Positions 39,001-46,941 of a DNA stretch of 61,919 nt are shown piece by piece. Within the stretch, counting starts at the first letter, position 1. Every line of letters starts with the position of its first letter. Location of the stretch: positions 1 to 61,919 of the forward strand of contig NZ_JACJQG010000058.1 of assembly GCF_014696435.1 (NCBI RefSeq), in the 5' to 3' direction. The position numbers and the translations under genes were made by a program. Below the pieces are notes generated by a model. It did no database searches. It worked only from the letters and a program-made list of their open reading frames with translations, and was not told the origin of the DNA. The stretch is from Calothrix anomala FACHB-343 (GTDB taxonomy: Bacteria; Cyanobacteriota; Cyanobacteriia; Cyanobacteriales; Nostocaceae).

Positions 39001-40888
39001 TAACGAACATAAATCTGCTGTCACCAGTGTAGCTTTTAGTGCTGATGGTAATACAATTGCCTCTACTAGTGAAGATAAAACTGTAAAAATTTGGGATTTA
39101 AAAACTAATTCCCCATCCAACGTAACTATCCCCGGAGAACAAGCAGGATTTACTAGTGTAGTTTTTTCTCCCCATAATCTTTCACAAAAAACTAACTGTC
39201 AGTTCCTCGCTGCTGCAACTAAAGACAATCTCATTCAACTTTGGGATTTAAGGGAAAATAAGCCGCATATTTGGGATATAGGACAGAAGCAACCGCAAAT
39301 ATTGAGAGGACATAAATATGCAGTTACTAGTCTAGCTTTTAGTCCAGATTGTCAAACTTTAGCATCTGCAAGTGTTGACAAGAGTATCATTTTATGGAGT
39401 TTGAATGGTAAGCAACTGCAAACATTCAAAGGGCATGAGGCTGCTATTACCAGCATCGCCTTTAGCCCCGACAGTCAAAAATTGGCTTCTGGTAGTGACG
39501 ATAAAACTATTATTATCTGGGATTTAAAGGGCAATCAATTGCATAAATTTAAAGGTCATGAGGCTGGTATTACCAGTGTTGCCTTCAGTCCCCATAGTGA
39601 TAATCTAGCTTCTGCAAGTCTAGATCGTACTATCATCATTTGGGATTTAAATGGTAAGAAATTGCAAACTTTGAGAGGACATCAAGCTGCTGTCACTAGT
39701 GTTGCTTTTAGCAACGATGGTAAAACTATAGTATCAGCAAGTGAAGACAATACCATTAAACTTTGGAATTTAAAAGGTAAGCATATTCTCGAAGGACATC
39801 GGGATACTGTATATGCAGTTAAGTTTAGCCCGGATGGTAAAACTCTCGCATCAGCAAGTGAAGACAATACCATTAAACTTTGGAATTTACAGAGTAGAGA
39901 ACTAGCTACTATCAAAAATGGTGAGGCAGAAATTATAGATATAGTATTCAGCCATGATAGTAAAAATCTAGCTGCTGTGAATGAAAACAAAACCATCACA
40001 CTTTGGGATTTAAAAGGTAAGGAATTAGCTAATTTCAAAAGACATCAAGCAGAAATTACAACTATAATATTCAGTCATAACGATAAAATCCTCGCTTCTG
40101 GTAGTAAAGATAAGACCATCAAACTGTGGAATTTACAAGGTAAGGAACTAGCTACTTTCAAAGGACATCAAGCAGAAATTACAACTATAGTCTTCAGCCA
40201 TAACGATAAAATTCTCGCTTCTGGTAGTAAAGATAAGACCATCAAACTGTGGAATTTACAAGGTAAGAAACTAGCTACCTTCAAAGGACATCAAGCAGAA
40301 ATTACAACTATAGTCTTGAGTCCTAATGGTAAAATTATCGCTTCTGGTAGTAAAGATAAGACTATCAAACTGTGGAATTTACAAGGTAAGGAACTAGCTA
40401 CTTTCAAAGGACATCAAGCAGGAATTAAAGATATAGTTTTTAGCCAAGATAGCCAAAATCTGGTTTCTATGAGTGCAGACTGGGCAATAATTTTATGGGA
40501 TTTACAAGGGAAGCAACTCCACACCTTCAAAGTAAATGAGAATCAGTTGGCAAAAATAGTTGTCAGCCCAAATAGTAAAACTATTGCTTTTCTCAGCGAA
40601 GATAAGACAATTAAACTCTGGGATTTTCAGGGTAATCTTAAACGAACTTTGATAGGACACGAGGCTGGGATAAAAACTATGGCTTTTAGCCCCGATGGCG
40701 ATACCCTGGCTTCTGGTAGCGCTGACAATAACATAATTTTGTGGGATATTAATGATTTAGATATAGATGCACTTTTAGATGATTTGATAGTGACTGCTTG
40801 CAATTCGGTTAGAGATTATCTGCACTATAACCAACAGGTAGAAAAGAGCGATCGCAATATGTGTGATGATATGGGCACATCAAAGTAG
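34964..40888 (+). CDS. CHAT protease - STAND NTPase - TM - WD40 (22 repeats) protein, tandem paralogue
   Basis: 1974 residues, starting 23 bp after the previous gene. The CHAT dyad is at the same positions, His220 and Cys271. The NTPase follows with Walker A GASGSGKSS at about 495 and Walker B ILVIDQFEELF. It is shorter than its neighbour because a segment of about 35 residues between the Walker motifs is missing. A membrane helix lies at about 876-898. From about residue 980 there are 22 WD40 repeats, four of them (residues about 1685-1815) nearly identical. The tail repeats the ACNSVRDYLH ... SDRNMCDDMG ending of the neighbour. It probably senses a different ligand while sharing the same protease output. 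Confidence 0.93.
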   Translation: MNTFEINIQRKSANHWPIVVEHSRPGELLSSRSEGILELTSTDFQQLTSLLGQPKDYGTFLGKALFKEEIRDAFVSALRDSDAIVRVLLFIEAEDKEIRTLRWERLCANIDDGWHLLSLEQRTPYSLYIPAITDRRFPPIGRRDLRALILVASPQEIERYKLDSFDVEAAVSGVRQALGKIPCDVLATVEGAIGKPTIDELCKYLTDRTKQYTLLHFVSHSRVIQDSGETVLYWATSENKVDPVTGTRLIERLRSLSASKGLPHLTFLSTCESASPEAEAALGGLGQRLVRDLGMPAVIAMTEKVTVKTALVLGAKFYEQLSKSGEVDLALQEAAASLAERQDITVPALFSRLGGRPLFSDQLDRKLTNSEIKYGLEQLQVLFQERSPILLPKLEVRVEKLTNLLHIDLAALSKEARKEREQALEDVNNLSIAVLDISFNAVALGQEPPIYDARCPFLGLYPFRVENQKFFFGREKLVAQLQQKLEKDNFLAVFGASGSGKSSLVLAGLIPALKEKQSDLQMAYMTPNCNPIEQMQASFLEVQNQAAILVIDQFEELFTLCTDNQRRQEFIDKLLFTIQQQKVVVTMRADFWGECASYPQLKQLMQSRQELIGPMDTAELRKAMEMQAAQVGLRFEADLSNQILDDVQGEPGAMPLLQHALLELWKRRHGRWLRTMEYEAIGGVKIAIAQTADAVYDQCEPQQKEQIKNIFIRLTRLDDSAPTGEKRRDTRRRVWLEELIPTVNDEALIQQLVKKLAGEGARLVVTSVDSATQREEVEVAHEALIRYWPRLLNWLDENRSLLLLREKIRQEALEWENNQKEESYLVHRGERLKNAQELLKSNFFNVLETNYVQSCLELRDRQQQEQEARRRRDIQIKWTIFTGAVAIFLTTSLGLIAVKKGYEAELSKADSLRQSSLSLSRSAKDLEALTNAIKSAKIIQDTKFLSKVSSLIIKNQDQINSLAQVIAVLQRAIDGVKARNYLNGHSSTPTTVVFSPNGKMIATVSKDKTLKLWDLQGQELTKSRLKYYVGVTQVAFSPDSQTLATVIHNKTVQLWDLQANHQLGTLLKHDAAVTSLAFSPDGNTLATASLDRRVILWNLQGYELPTRFHQEDAAITSLVFSPDGKTIATATKNHTVKFWDLQGKELAKTSFADKSGETNLVFSPDRQTIATVTKDNTILLWDLQDKELTKALATNQFTIQESQIQDNIFTIKNINPNQQQKQPFKHKSKITTLAFSADCQTIATGSEDNSVILWDLNGNQLQTFKGHEGDITSLAFSPDGSGLVSASKDNNIILWNLGGKLLQTWTGHQAGVTSIAISPDGKNIASASKDNTVKLWNLGGKLLRTFNEHKSAVTSVAFSADGNTIASTSEDKTVKIWDLKTNSPSNVTIPGEQAGFTSVVFSPHNLSQKTNCQFLAAATKDNLIQLWDLRENKPHIWDIGQKQPQILRGHKYAVTSLAFSPDCQTLASASVDKSIILWSLNGKQLQTFKGHEAAITSIAFSPDSQKLASGSDDKTIIIWDLKGNQLHKFKGHEAGITSVAFSPHSDNLASASLDRTIIIWDLNGKKLQTLRGHQAAVTSVAFSNDGKTIVSASEDNTIKLWNLKGKHILEGHRDTVYAVKFSPDGKTLASASEDNTIKLWNLQSRELATIKNGEAEIIDIVFSHDSKNLAAVNENKTITLWDLKGKELANFKRHQAEITTIIFSHNDKILASGSKDKTIKLWNLQGKELATFKGHQAEITTIVFSHNDKILASGSKDKTIKLWNLQGKKLATFKGHQAEITTIVLSPNGKIIASGSKDKTIKLWNLQGKELATFKGHQAGIKDIVFSQDSQNLVSMSADWAIILWDLQGKQLHTFKVNENQLAKIVVSPNSKTIAFLSEDKTIKLWDFQGNLKRTLIGHEAGIKTMAFSPDGDTLASGSADNNIILWDINDLDIDALLDDLIVTACNSVRDYLHYNQQVEKSDRNMCDDMGTSK
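40025..40420 (+). repeat. Recently amplified 123-bp WD40 repeats
   Basis: ctagct marks at 40148, 40271 and 40394 are exactly 123 bp (41 residues) apart. The intervening DNA is almost unchanged, encoding TIKLWNLQGKELATFKGHQ-type blades. Most other blades of the protein are much more diverged, so this is a local expansion. Confidence 0.9.
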
Positions 40889-41029
40889 GCGTTGCATATT
40901 TGCGTGATGATTTGGTAATGCATCTGATTGCGCTCCGCATATTCTTGTCTACGTTGCCAAGATATTAGATTTTTAACTATCAAATCTAGGACTTACGCAC
41001 CGAACACAAAAACCCTCACAAGGGTGGTC

Positions 41030-41184
41030 AAAAGTCAAAAGTCAATGGTCAAAAGTCAGGTTCTTTTGTGAACAACCCATATATAGCAACCCTAAATGAA
41101 TTATAAATACTTATCTTCCTTGTCCCCCTTGTCCTCCTTGTCTCCCTTGTCCTTTTTGTTTGCATCTCAAATAGGATTGCTATA
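41030..41184. repeat. Short repeats and a MITE-like palindrome upstream of ctaD remnant
   Basis: This lies in the 339-bp gap (40889-41227). Repeats of ggtcaaaagtca are followed by tatagcaaccctaaatga (about 41085), a ccttgtcctccttgtc tract, and tcaaataggattgctata (about 41167). The outer words form partial terminal inverted repeats of a small element of about 100 bp. No gene is seen. Confidence 0.5.
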
Positions 41185-41227
41185 GTGGGGCTTCTGTCCT
41201 GAATAATTATGTTTCTTCCAAGAGTGG

Positions 41228-42664
41228 ATGCTCCCTGTCTTGCAAGATCTGTGGCTGTCCCTTGTACGCTCATCTCTTGTTGGATTTGCTAACTATTTAG
41301 TGCCTCTGATGATTGGGGCACGAGACATGGCCTTTCCCCGCCTAAATGCCGTTGCCTTTTGGATGGTGCCAGTAGTCGGCATTCTCTTAATGGCTAGTTT
41401 CTTCGTTCCCGGCGGCCCCGCCCAAGCAGGTTGGTGGGCTTATCCACCAGTCAGTCTGCAAAACCCCACAGGCCATTTAATTAACGGTCAAGTCATCTGG
41501 TTATTAGCAGTTGCCATATCCGGCGTTTCCTCGATTATGGGGGCAGTTAACTTTGTCACCACCATCGTCAAAATGCGGGCCCCAGGCATGACCTTTTTCC
41601 GGATGCCCCTCTTCGTTTGGGCAGTATTAAGCGCCCAAATCATCCAACTTTTTGGTCTACCTGCTTTGACTGCCGGTGCAGTCATGCTACTACTTGACCT
41701 CACTGCTGGTACAGCCTTTTTTGACCCCAGCAAAGGTGGGAATCCAGTCATGTTCCAGCATTACTTCTGGTTCTACTCCCACCCAGCCGTATATGTGATT
41801 ATTCTGCCTATCTTTGGTATTTTCTCGGAAATCTTCCCCGTATATAGCCGTAAACCTTTATTCGGTTACAAAGTAGTTGCAGTTTCCTCCCTCTTAATTG
41901 CCGTAGTTAGTGCCATTGTTTGGGTACACCATTTATATGTCAGTGGCACACCTGCTTGGATGCGGATGCTATTCATGTTGACGACAATGTTAGTATCAGT
42001 ACCCACTGGTATCAAAGTCTTTGCTTGGGTAGCAACCATTTGGGGTGGTAAATTGCGACTTACCACACCCATGCTATTTGCCCTTGGCGGATTAATTTTG
42101 TTCGTCTTCGCCGGTATCGTTGGCATTATGCTTTCCTCCGTACCTGTAGACGTACATGTAAACAACACCTATTTTGTTGTCGGTCACTTCCACTATGTAC
42201 TCTTCGGTACCGTGACAATGGGCTTGTATGCAGCCTTCTATCACTGGTTCCCCAAAATGACCGGTCGGATGTATTACGAAAGCTGGGGTAAATTGCACTT
42301 CTGGTTAACATTCATCGGCGTGAACCTCAACTTTTTACCCATGCACCCCTTAGGATTGCAAGGGATGTTACGTCGGGTTTCCTCCTACGCCCCAGAATAT
42401 GAATTTTGGAACATCATCGCTAGCCTTGGTTCCTTCCTCTTAGGTATGTCTACATTGCCCTTCATCTTCAACATGATAGTTTCTTGGATGCATGGGCCGA
42501 AAGCACTCAGCAATCCCTGGCGGGCGATTGGGTTGGAATGGTTAGTTTCTTCACCACCCCCAGTAGAAAACTTTGAAGAAATCCCCATCGTTATTAGCGA
42601 ACCCTACGGCTACGGTAAGTCTGAACCCTTAACTCTTCAGGCTCATCAACAATCCCAGTCATAA
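41228..42664 (+). pseudogene. ctaD: N-terminally truncated cytochrome c oxidase subunit I (ctaD remnant)
   Basis: About 460 codons match subunit I from GFANYLVPLMIGARDMAFPR to the C-terminus. The CuB/heme a3 ligands are present: the WFYSHPAVYV His with its Tyr, the VHHLYVSG pair, and the VVGHFHYVLFG pair. Homology stops abruptly near 41280. The first roughly 110 residues, with the first two helices and a His ligand of heme a (usually in an LHATIMIF-like motif), are absent, and about 18 unrelated codons precede the junction. No subunit II gene is found upstream; the CHAT gene is there instead. The frame remains open, so the break may be recent. A functional oxidase cannot be made from this copy alone. 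An alternative explanation is a chimeric assembly join. Confidence 0.85.
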
Positions 42665-42705
42665 GTAATGCAATAGGGGCTAGGGCGTGTTTGCAAACTC
42701 CAAAA

Positions 42706-42778
42706 GTAGGTTGTGGAAAGTAGGCGCAACCCAACGAAGTTACGTAAATGTTGGGTTTCGTTCCTCAACCCAACCTAC
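42706..42778. repeat. Palindromic GTAGGTTGGG-family element
   Basis: gtaggttg at the left and caacccaacctac at the right enclose tgttgggtttcgttcctcaac, the same core as at 8105, 16785, 48029, 48240 and 60762. It lies downstream of the ctaD remnant. Confidence 0.7.
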
Positions 42779-42831
42779 TAGCTAGCTCTGTTTCCTAGCC
42801 CCTAACCCCTAAATTGCCGCAGTCTGTAAGT

Positions 42832-42999
42832 TGACATACCTCCTCGTCCTGAAGGAGCGAGGATTCCTTGACACTTCGCTGGGTTGCGCCACAGGTGGTC
42901 TTACCATCCCTCCATGTCCGTTTAAAGTCTCCCAATGCCCTATGGCGACTATACATATTTTACCAGAAAGCCCTCGTAGAACGACGGGGCTTGTATCCC
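42832..42999. mobile_element. Possible IS200/IS605-like end or derived non-autonomous element
   Basis: A hairpin cctcgtcctgaaggagcgagg (about 42851-42872) and a second hairpin aagccctcgtagaacgacggggctt (about 42971-42995) bracket about 110 bp without a gene. Such 'cctcgtc ... gacgggg' stems are common at IS200/IS605 ends in cyanobacteria. No TnpA or TnpB fragment is present. It sits immediately before ctaE and after the ctaD remnant. The identification is by memory of similar ends and remains tentative. Confidence 0.45.
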
Positions 43000-43027
43000 A
43001 TTTTTTTGGTCAAGGAGAATTTAACCA

Positions 43028-43630
43028 ATGGATAGTTATATTACCACTGAGGAGTTGCATCACCTAGATGGTGAGCATACTCACGATGAAGAAGGCAATA
43101 AAATGTTTGGCTTTATTGTCTTCTTAATCTCAGAAAGCGTCATTTTCTTGAGTTTTTTCGCTGGCTATATCGTTTACAAAATCACAACGCCTAATTGGTT
43201 ACCAGCTGGGGTTTCTGGTTTAGAAATTAAAGACCCAGCAATCAATACAATTATTCTGGTTTCTAGTAGCTTTGTGATTTACCTGGCAGAACGCGCCCTA
43301 CAACGCCATGATTTATTAAAATTTCGTCTGTTTCTCGCAGCCACAATGGCTATGGGTAGCTACTTTTTGCTAGGACAGGCGATTGAATGGCACGGACTCG
43401 CCTTTGGCTTTACTTCCGGAACGTTTGGTGGCATGTTCTATCTCCTAACAGGCTTCCACGGTTTGCACGTATTCACCGGTATTTTATTGCAGCTAATCAT
43501 TTTGATTCGCTCTTTTCTTCCTGGTAATTACGACAACGGCCACTTTGGTGTAAATGCAACTTCACTGTTTTGGCACTTTGTCGATGTTATCTGGATTGTT
43601 TTGTTCATTCTGATCTATATCTGGCAATAA
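43028..43630 (+). CDS. ctaE: Cytochrome c oxidase subunit III
   Basis: 200 residues with about five membrane helices, the short form normal in cyanobacteria. Typical motifs are KMFGFIVFLISESVIFLSFF, the AIEWHGL loop, YLLTGFHGLHVFTGIL (conserved His residues) and the terminal SLFWHFVDVIWIVLFI. The RBS AAGGAG at about 43011 fits the ATG. It normally forms an operon with ctaC and ctaD; here ctaD is broken and an insertion-like sequence separates the two, so expression may depend on a new promoter. It could still serve another oxidase copy. Confidence 0.95.
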   Translation: MDSYITTEELHHLDGEHTHDEEGNKMFGFIVFLISESVIFLSFFAGYIVYKITTPNWLPAGVSGLEIKDPAINTIILVSSSFVIYLAERALQRHDLLKFRLFLAATMAMGSYFLLGQAIEWHGLAFGFTSGTFGGMFYLLTGFHGLHVFTGILLQLIILIRSFLPGNYDNGHFGVNATSLFWHFVDVIWIVLFILIYIWQ

Positions 43631-43669
43631 GCTTTACGCTGTCTACGATCCAAGTCTTTCCCCTAAATC

Positions 43670-43706
43670 ACTCCTCTGAGCTTAACTGCGTAGAGGAGTA
43701 TTTTTT
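43670..43706 (+). terminator. Rho-independent terminator after ctaE
   Basis: The 8-bp stem actcctct/agaggagt is followed by attttttacc. It lies 40 bp after the ctaE stop. The rest of the 484-bp gap up to 44114 holds no gene. Confidence 0.78.
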
Positions 43707-44008
43707 ACCTTATTTTAACCAGCAAATAACCTTCATATAACTAATTAATACGTGCTAAACATAATTTAAAATTGTCTAAAAATAAAAAAATACTGTGTGT
43801 TTTTTTGATAAAGAAATTGTATAGACACAGTTTTATTGTTGTTAAACAAACGTACTTATCTATAAAATGATGTAAAGATACAGGGCTACCTGACCGAAAT
43901 ATTACTTAAATTCATGAGATTCAGGTGAAACTAATTTCTTGGATTTATCTCAAAAATCTCATCTACTTCACGACTTGCATCAAGATTTTCTCAGCCGTGA
44001 TTTTTTGT

Positions 44009-44063
44009 GTAAGAAAAATTTCTTACCACAGAATTGACAATGTATTTTCAGGTTACATATCAG
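44009..44063 (+). promoter_or_regulatory. Palindrome and candidate promoter for the PEP-CTERM gene
   Basis: The palindrome gtaagaaaaatttcttac (44009-44026) directly precedes TTGACA (44034-44039) and, after 18 bp, TATCAG. The palindrome could be an operator. The -10 match is weak. Confidence 0.35.
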
Positions 44064-44114
44064 CAGAATTCTCATTTCTGTTGTCAACATTTAGCAATTT
44101 GGAGAAATGAATTA

Positions 44115-44888
44115 ATGATGAAACCCACTGTATTACTACAAGCTTTGGGTGTAAGTATCATGGCGATGTTCGCTGCATCTTCTGCCAATGCTGCTACCAT
44201 CACCTTAACAGGCACAATTCGCGACTTTAACGATACCCATCCAGACTTTGAAAAATTAATTAAGAGCGATAAAGGTATTGTGCAATCAATACTAGGTGCA
44301 GACGGTAAGCCAGTATATGCAGGCCAAGCAGGTAACCCAACAACTAGCGGTCAAGAAAACTTTGACCAATGGTATCGAGATGTTTCAGGTGTGAATCAAA
44401 GTAAACAGTATAGTATTACCTTAGACGATACTGGCAATCCTCCTGGTATTTACTCGTATACTAACAACAATTTCTTCCCCATTGATGGTGAGCTATGGGG
44501 CAACCAAGGACGTAAGCACAACTATCACTTTACTTACGAAATCGCTTCTAAGTTTACTTATCAACCTGGACAAATCTTTACATTTAGTGGAGATGACGAT
44601 CTGTGGGTTTTCATTGATAAGAAACTAGCCATAGATCTCGGTGGCGTTCACCAAATACAGACAGGAAGCGTAAATCTTGATACTCTAGGTCTGATTGCTG
44701 GGAAAACTTATGATTTCAATCTCTTCTTTGCAGAACGACACACAAATAAATCTAATTTTTCAATTAGTACATCGATCGCTCTAGAACCGCCATCGGTTCC
44801 CGAACCTCTAACTATTGGTAGTACTATAGTTGCAGCTGGTTTGGGTTTGTGGATGAAGCGCAAGCAAAAAGCTGCGCACCCAGCATAG
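44115..44888 (+). CDS. Exported PEP-CTERM protein with fibro-slime domain
   Basis: 257 residues from the ATG at 44115, with GGAG at 44101-44104 as RBS. An N-terminal signal peptide (VLLQALGVSIMAMF then ASSANAA) is followed by a fibro-slime domain (about 35-225: FSGDDDLWVFIDKKLAIDLGG, LFFAERHTNKSNF). The end has the PEP-CTERM sorting signal: VPEPLT, a hydrophobic helix (IVAAGLGLWM) and a basic KRKQK tail. Such proteins are exported and processed by exosortase, probably for the outer surface or extracellular matrix. It is followed by a strong terminator. Confidence 0.88.
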   Translation: MMKPTVLLQALGVSIMAMFAASSANAATITLTGTIRDFNDTHPDFEKLIKSDKGIVQSILGADGKPVYAGQAGNPTTSGQENFDQWYRDVSGVNQSKQYSITLDDTGNPPGIYSYTNNNFFPIDGELWGNQGRKHNYHFTYEIASKFTYQPGQIFTFSGDDDLWVFIDKKLAIDLGGVHQIQTGSVNLDTLGLIAGKTYDFNLFFAERHTNKSNFSISTSIALEPPSVPEPLTIGSTIVAAGLGLWMKRKQKAAHPA

Positions 44889-44926
44889 TTGCGTAGTTGT
44901 TCTCATTTTCGTCAACAATTTTAATC

Positions 44927-44965
44927 TAATGCCCTTGGGGAGAACACAAGGGCATTAAATTTTTT
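44927..44965. terminator. Bidirectional terminator between PEP-CTERM and methyltransferase genes
   Basis: A perfect 11-bp stem taatgcccttg/caagggcatta with a 9-base loop, then aatttttt. It lies between two converging genes. Confidence 0.85.
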
Positions 44966-44969
44966 AGGT

Positions 44970-45599
44970 TCATGATGGTTTTTGTGCTTGAATTACCTGT
45001 AAACTGCCACCTGCATATAACTTGGGTTCAGGGACTGTAAACCCGATTTCTGCTAATAAGCTGGGTAAATCAGTTTTTAATAACTGCCAAGCTGTCTCGG
45101 TTTCAAACAACAACAAAAATAGTGATAACCCAGGCCAAAATAGAGGATTAGTGGGAGCATGAAAATCTACTAAGGTAAATATACCCCCTGGTTTAAGTAC
45201 TCGATAAACTTCCCTCAAAATATTGCGTAATTGCTCGCTTTCCATCTCATGTAGCGCCACACTCGTATGCACTACATCAAACTCACCATCTGTAAAGGGC
45301 ATGTTTTCGGCAAAAGCTTCTACATAAACAGCACTAGGTACATTTTGCCGGGCCCGATTTAAAGATAAGGGAGAGGCATCTAATCCTGTTACATTTTGTG
45401 AAGATTTCACTAAAAATTGCGTCGCTTGACCGCTACCACAACATAAATCTAAAATTTGCGTCTGTGAGTTGATTGTTAACCCTTGCAAAGCTAATTGGCG
45501 AAACCGAGTTTCACCGCCTATACTTAACGCCGCTAAACGAGAAATGCCATCATATAGCCATTGATAGCGGTAACTCCATTCCCTTAAAATTGTTGCCAT
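44970..45599 (-). CDS. Class I SAM-dependent methyltransferase
   Basis: 209 residues. Motif I LDLCCGSGQATQFL (about 50-63), the acidic GLDASPLSLNRAR (about 73-85), then the motif around FTDGEFDVVHTSVALHEM and the LKPGGIFTLVDFHAP post-motif fit the Methyltransf_11 family. The substrate is not evident; small-molecule or lipid/quinone methylation is possible. It ends 5 bp from the shared terminator and diverges from hemH with 94 bp between the starts. Confidence 0.85.
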   Translation of the reverse strand: MATILREWSYRYQWLYDGISRLAALSIGGETRFRQLALQGLTINSQTQILDLCCGSGQATQFLVKSSQNVTGLDASPLSLNRARQNVPSAVYVEAFAENMPFTDGEFDVVHTSVALHEMESEQLRNILREVYRVLKPGGIFTLVDFHAPTNPLFWPGLSLFLLLFETETAWQLLKTDLPSLLAEIGFTVPEPKLYAGGSLQVIQAQKPS

Positions 45600-45693
45600 G
45601 ACATCATTGCGTCCTGTTAACCTTTATATTTAATAAAGATATATTGTTAACATTAGTAAAAAAAACTGAAAAGGTTGGGGGAAAATAACTGCT

Positions 45694-46857
45694 ATGGGTC
45701 GTGTAGGCGTCTTATTACTCAATCTCGGCGGGCCAGATAAGCTAGAAGATGTAGGGCCATTTTTATTTAACCTGTTTTCCGATCCGGAAATTATTCGCCT
45801 ACCCTTTCGTTGGCTGCAAAAACCCCTAGCTTGGTTCATTGCTTCCCGGCGGACAAAGACATCGCAAGAAAACTACAAGCATATCGGGGGTGGTTCGCCA
45901 CTGCGCCGGATTACAGAAGCCCAAGGCGAAGCGCTCAAAGAACAACTGAAAGATTTGGGGCAAGAAGCTAATATCTATGTGGGAATGCGTTATTGGCATC
46001 CCTATACCGAAGAAGCGATCGCGCTTTTAACTCAAGATAAAATTGAACAGTTGGTAATTTTACCTCTGTATCCCCAATTTTCCATTAGTACCAGTGGTTC
46101 TAGCTTCCGACTATTAGAAAGACTTTGGCAAGAAAATCCCAAACTTCAGCCTGCTGAATACACTGTCATTCCTTCTTGGTATAAACAAAGTAATTATCTC
46201 CAAGCAATGGCACAACTCATTGCGCAAGAACTAGATCAATTTCCTAACCCTGATGAAGTTCACATCTTCTTCAGCGCTCATGGCGTACCGAAAAGCTATG
46301 TTGAAGAAGCAGGCGATCCTTATCAGCAAGAAATTGAGGAATGTACAGTTCTGATTATGCGTACCCTCAACCGTCCTAATGCGCACACCTTGGCTTATCA
46401 AAGTCGTGTCGGCCCGGTAGAGTGGTTGCAGCCATACACAGAAGATGCATTGAAAGAATTAGGAGCCAAAGGCGTTCAGGATATAGTTGTCGTACCTATC
46501 AGTTTTGTTTCAGAGCATATTGAGACATTACAAGAAATCGACATTGAATATCGGGAAATTGCTGAAGAAGCGGGAATTCACAACTTCCGCCGCGCACCTG
46601 CTCCTAATACCCATCCCGTATTTATTAGAGCCTTGGCAGATTTGGTGATTGATTCCTTGCAGAAACCCAGTCTCAAGCTGTCCCAAGTCACTCAAATGAA
46701 GAAAAAGGTGAAAATGTATCCCCAAGAGCGTTGGGAATGGGGTATCACCACCAGCGCCGAAGTCTGGAATGGCCGGATTGCCATGCTCGGATTTATTGCC
46801 TTAATTATCGAGCTTGTTACTGGGCGCGGACTACTGCACATGATTGGACTGTTATAA
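45694..46857 (+). CDS. hemH: Ferrochelatase with C-terminal chlorophyll a/b-binding-like helix
   Basis: 387 residues. [20 protein letters not shown] and [20 protein letters not shown] start the ferrochelatase fold. [20 protein letters not shown] carries the active-site His, and [19 protein letters not shown] the second conserved block with Glu. The last 40 residues ([20 protein letters not shown], then [13 protein letters not shown]) form the CAB/HLIP helix typical of cyanobacterial and plant-type enzymes. The enzyme inserts Fe2+ into protoporphyrin IX for heme synthesis at the membrane; the CAB helix is thought to tune it to chlorophyll metabolism. Confidence 0.97.
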   Translation: MGRVGVLLLNLGGPDKLEDVGPFLFNLFSDPEIIRLPFRWLQKPLAWFIASRRTKTSQENYKHIGGGSPLRRITEAQGEALKEQLKDLGQEANIYVGMRYWHPYTEEAIALLTQDKIEQLVILPLYPQFSISTSGSSFRLLERLWQENPKLQPAEYTVIPSWYKQSNYLQAMAQLIAQELDQFPNPDEVHIFFSAHGVPKSYVEEAGDPYQQEIEECTVLIMRTLNRPNAHTLAYQSRVGPVEWLQPYTEDALKELGAKGVQDIVVVPISFVSEHIETLQEIDIEYREIAEEAGIHNFRRAPAPNTHPVFIRALADLVIDSLQKPSLKLSQVTQMKKKVKMYPQERWEWGITTSAEVWNGRIAMLGFIALIIELVTGRGLLHMIGLL

Positions 46858-46941
46858 CTCCTAAGCACAGTCAAGGTGACAACGGAACAGTGTGTTGTGG
46901 AATGAGTCGAGTCATATACAACCTTGAGGTGCAAACCTACA

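Noticed and set aside
42831-43067. 78-codon plus-strand ORF upstream of ctaE
   Set aside because: It covers the hairpin-rich IS-like remnant and overlaps the ctaE start; no family resemblance.
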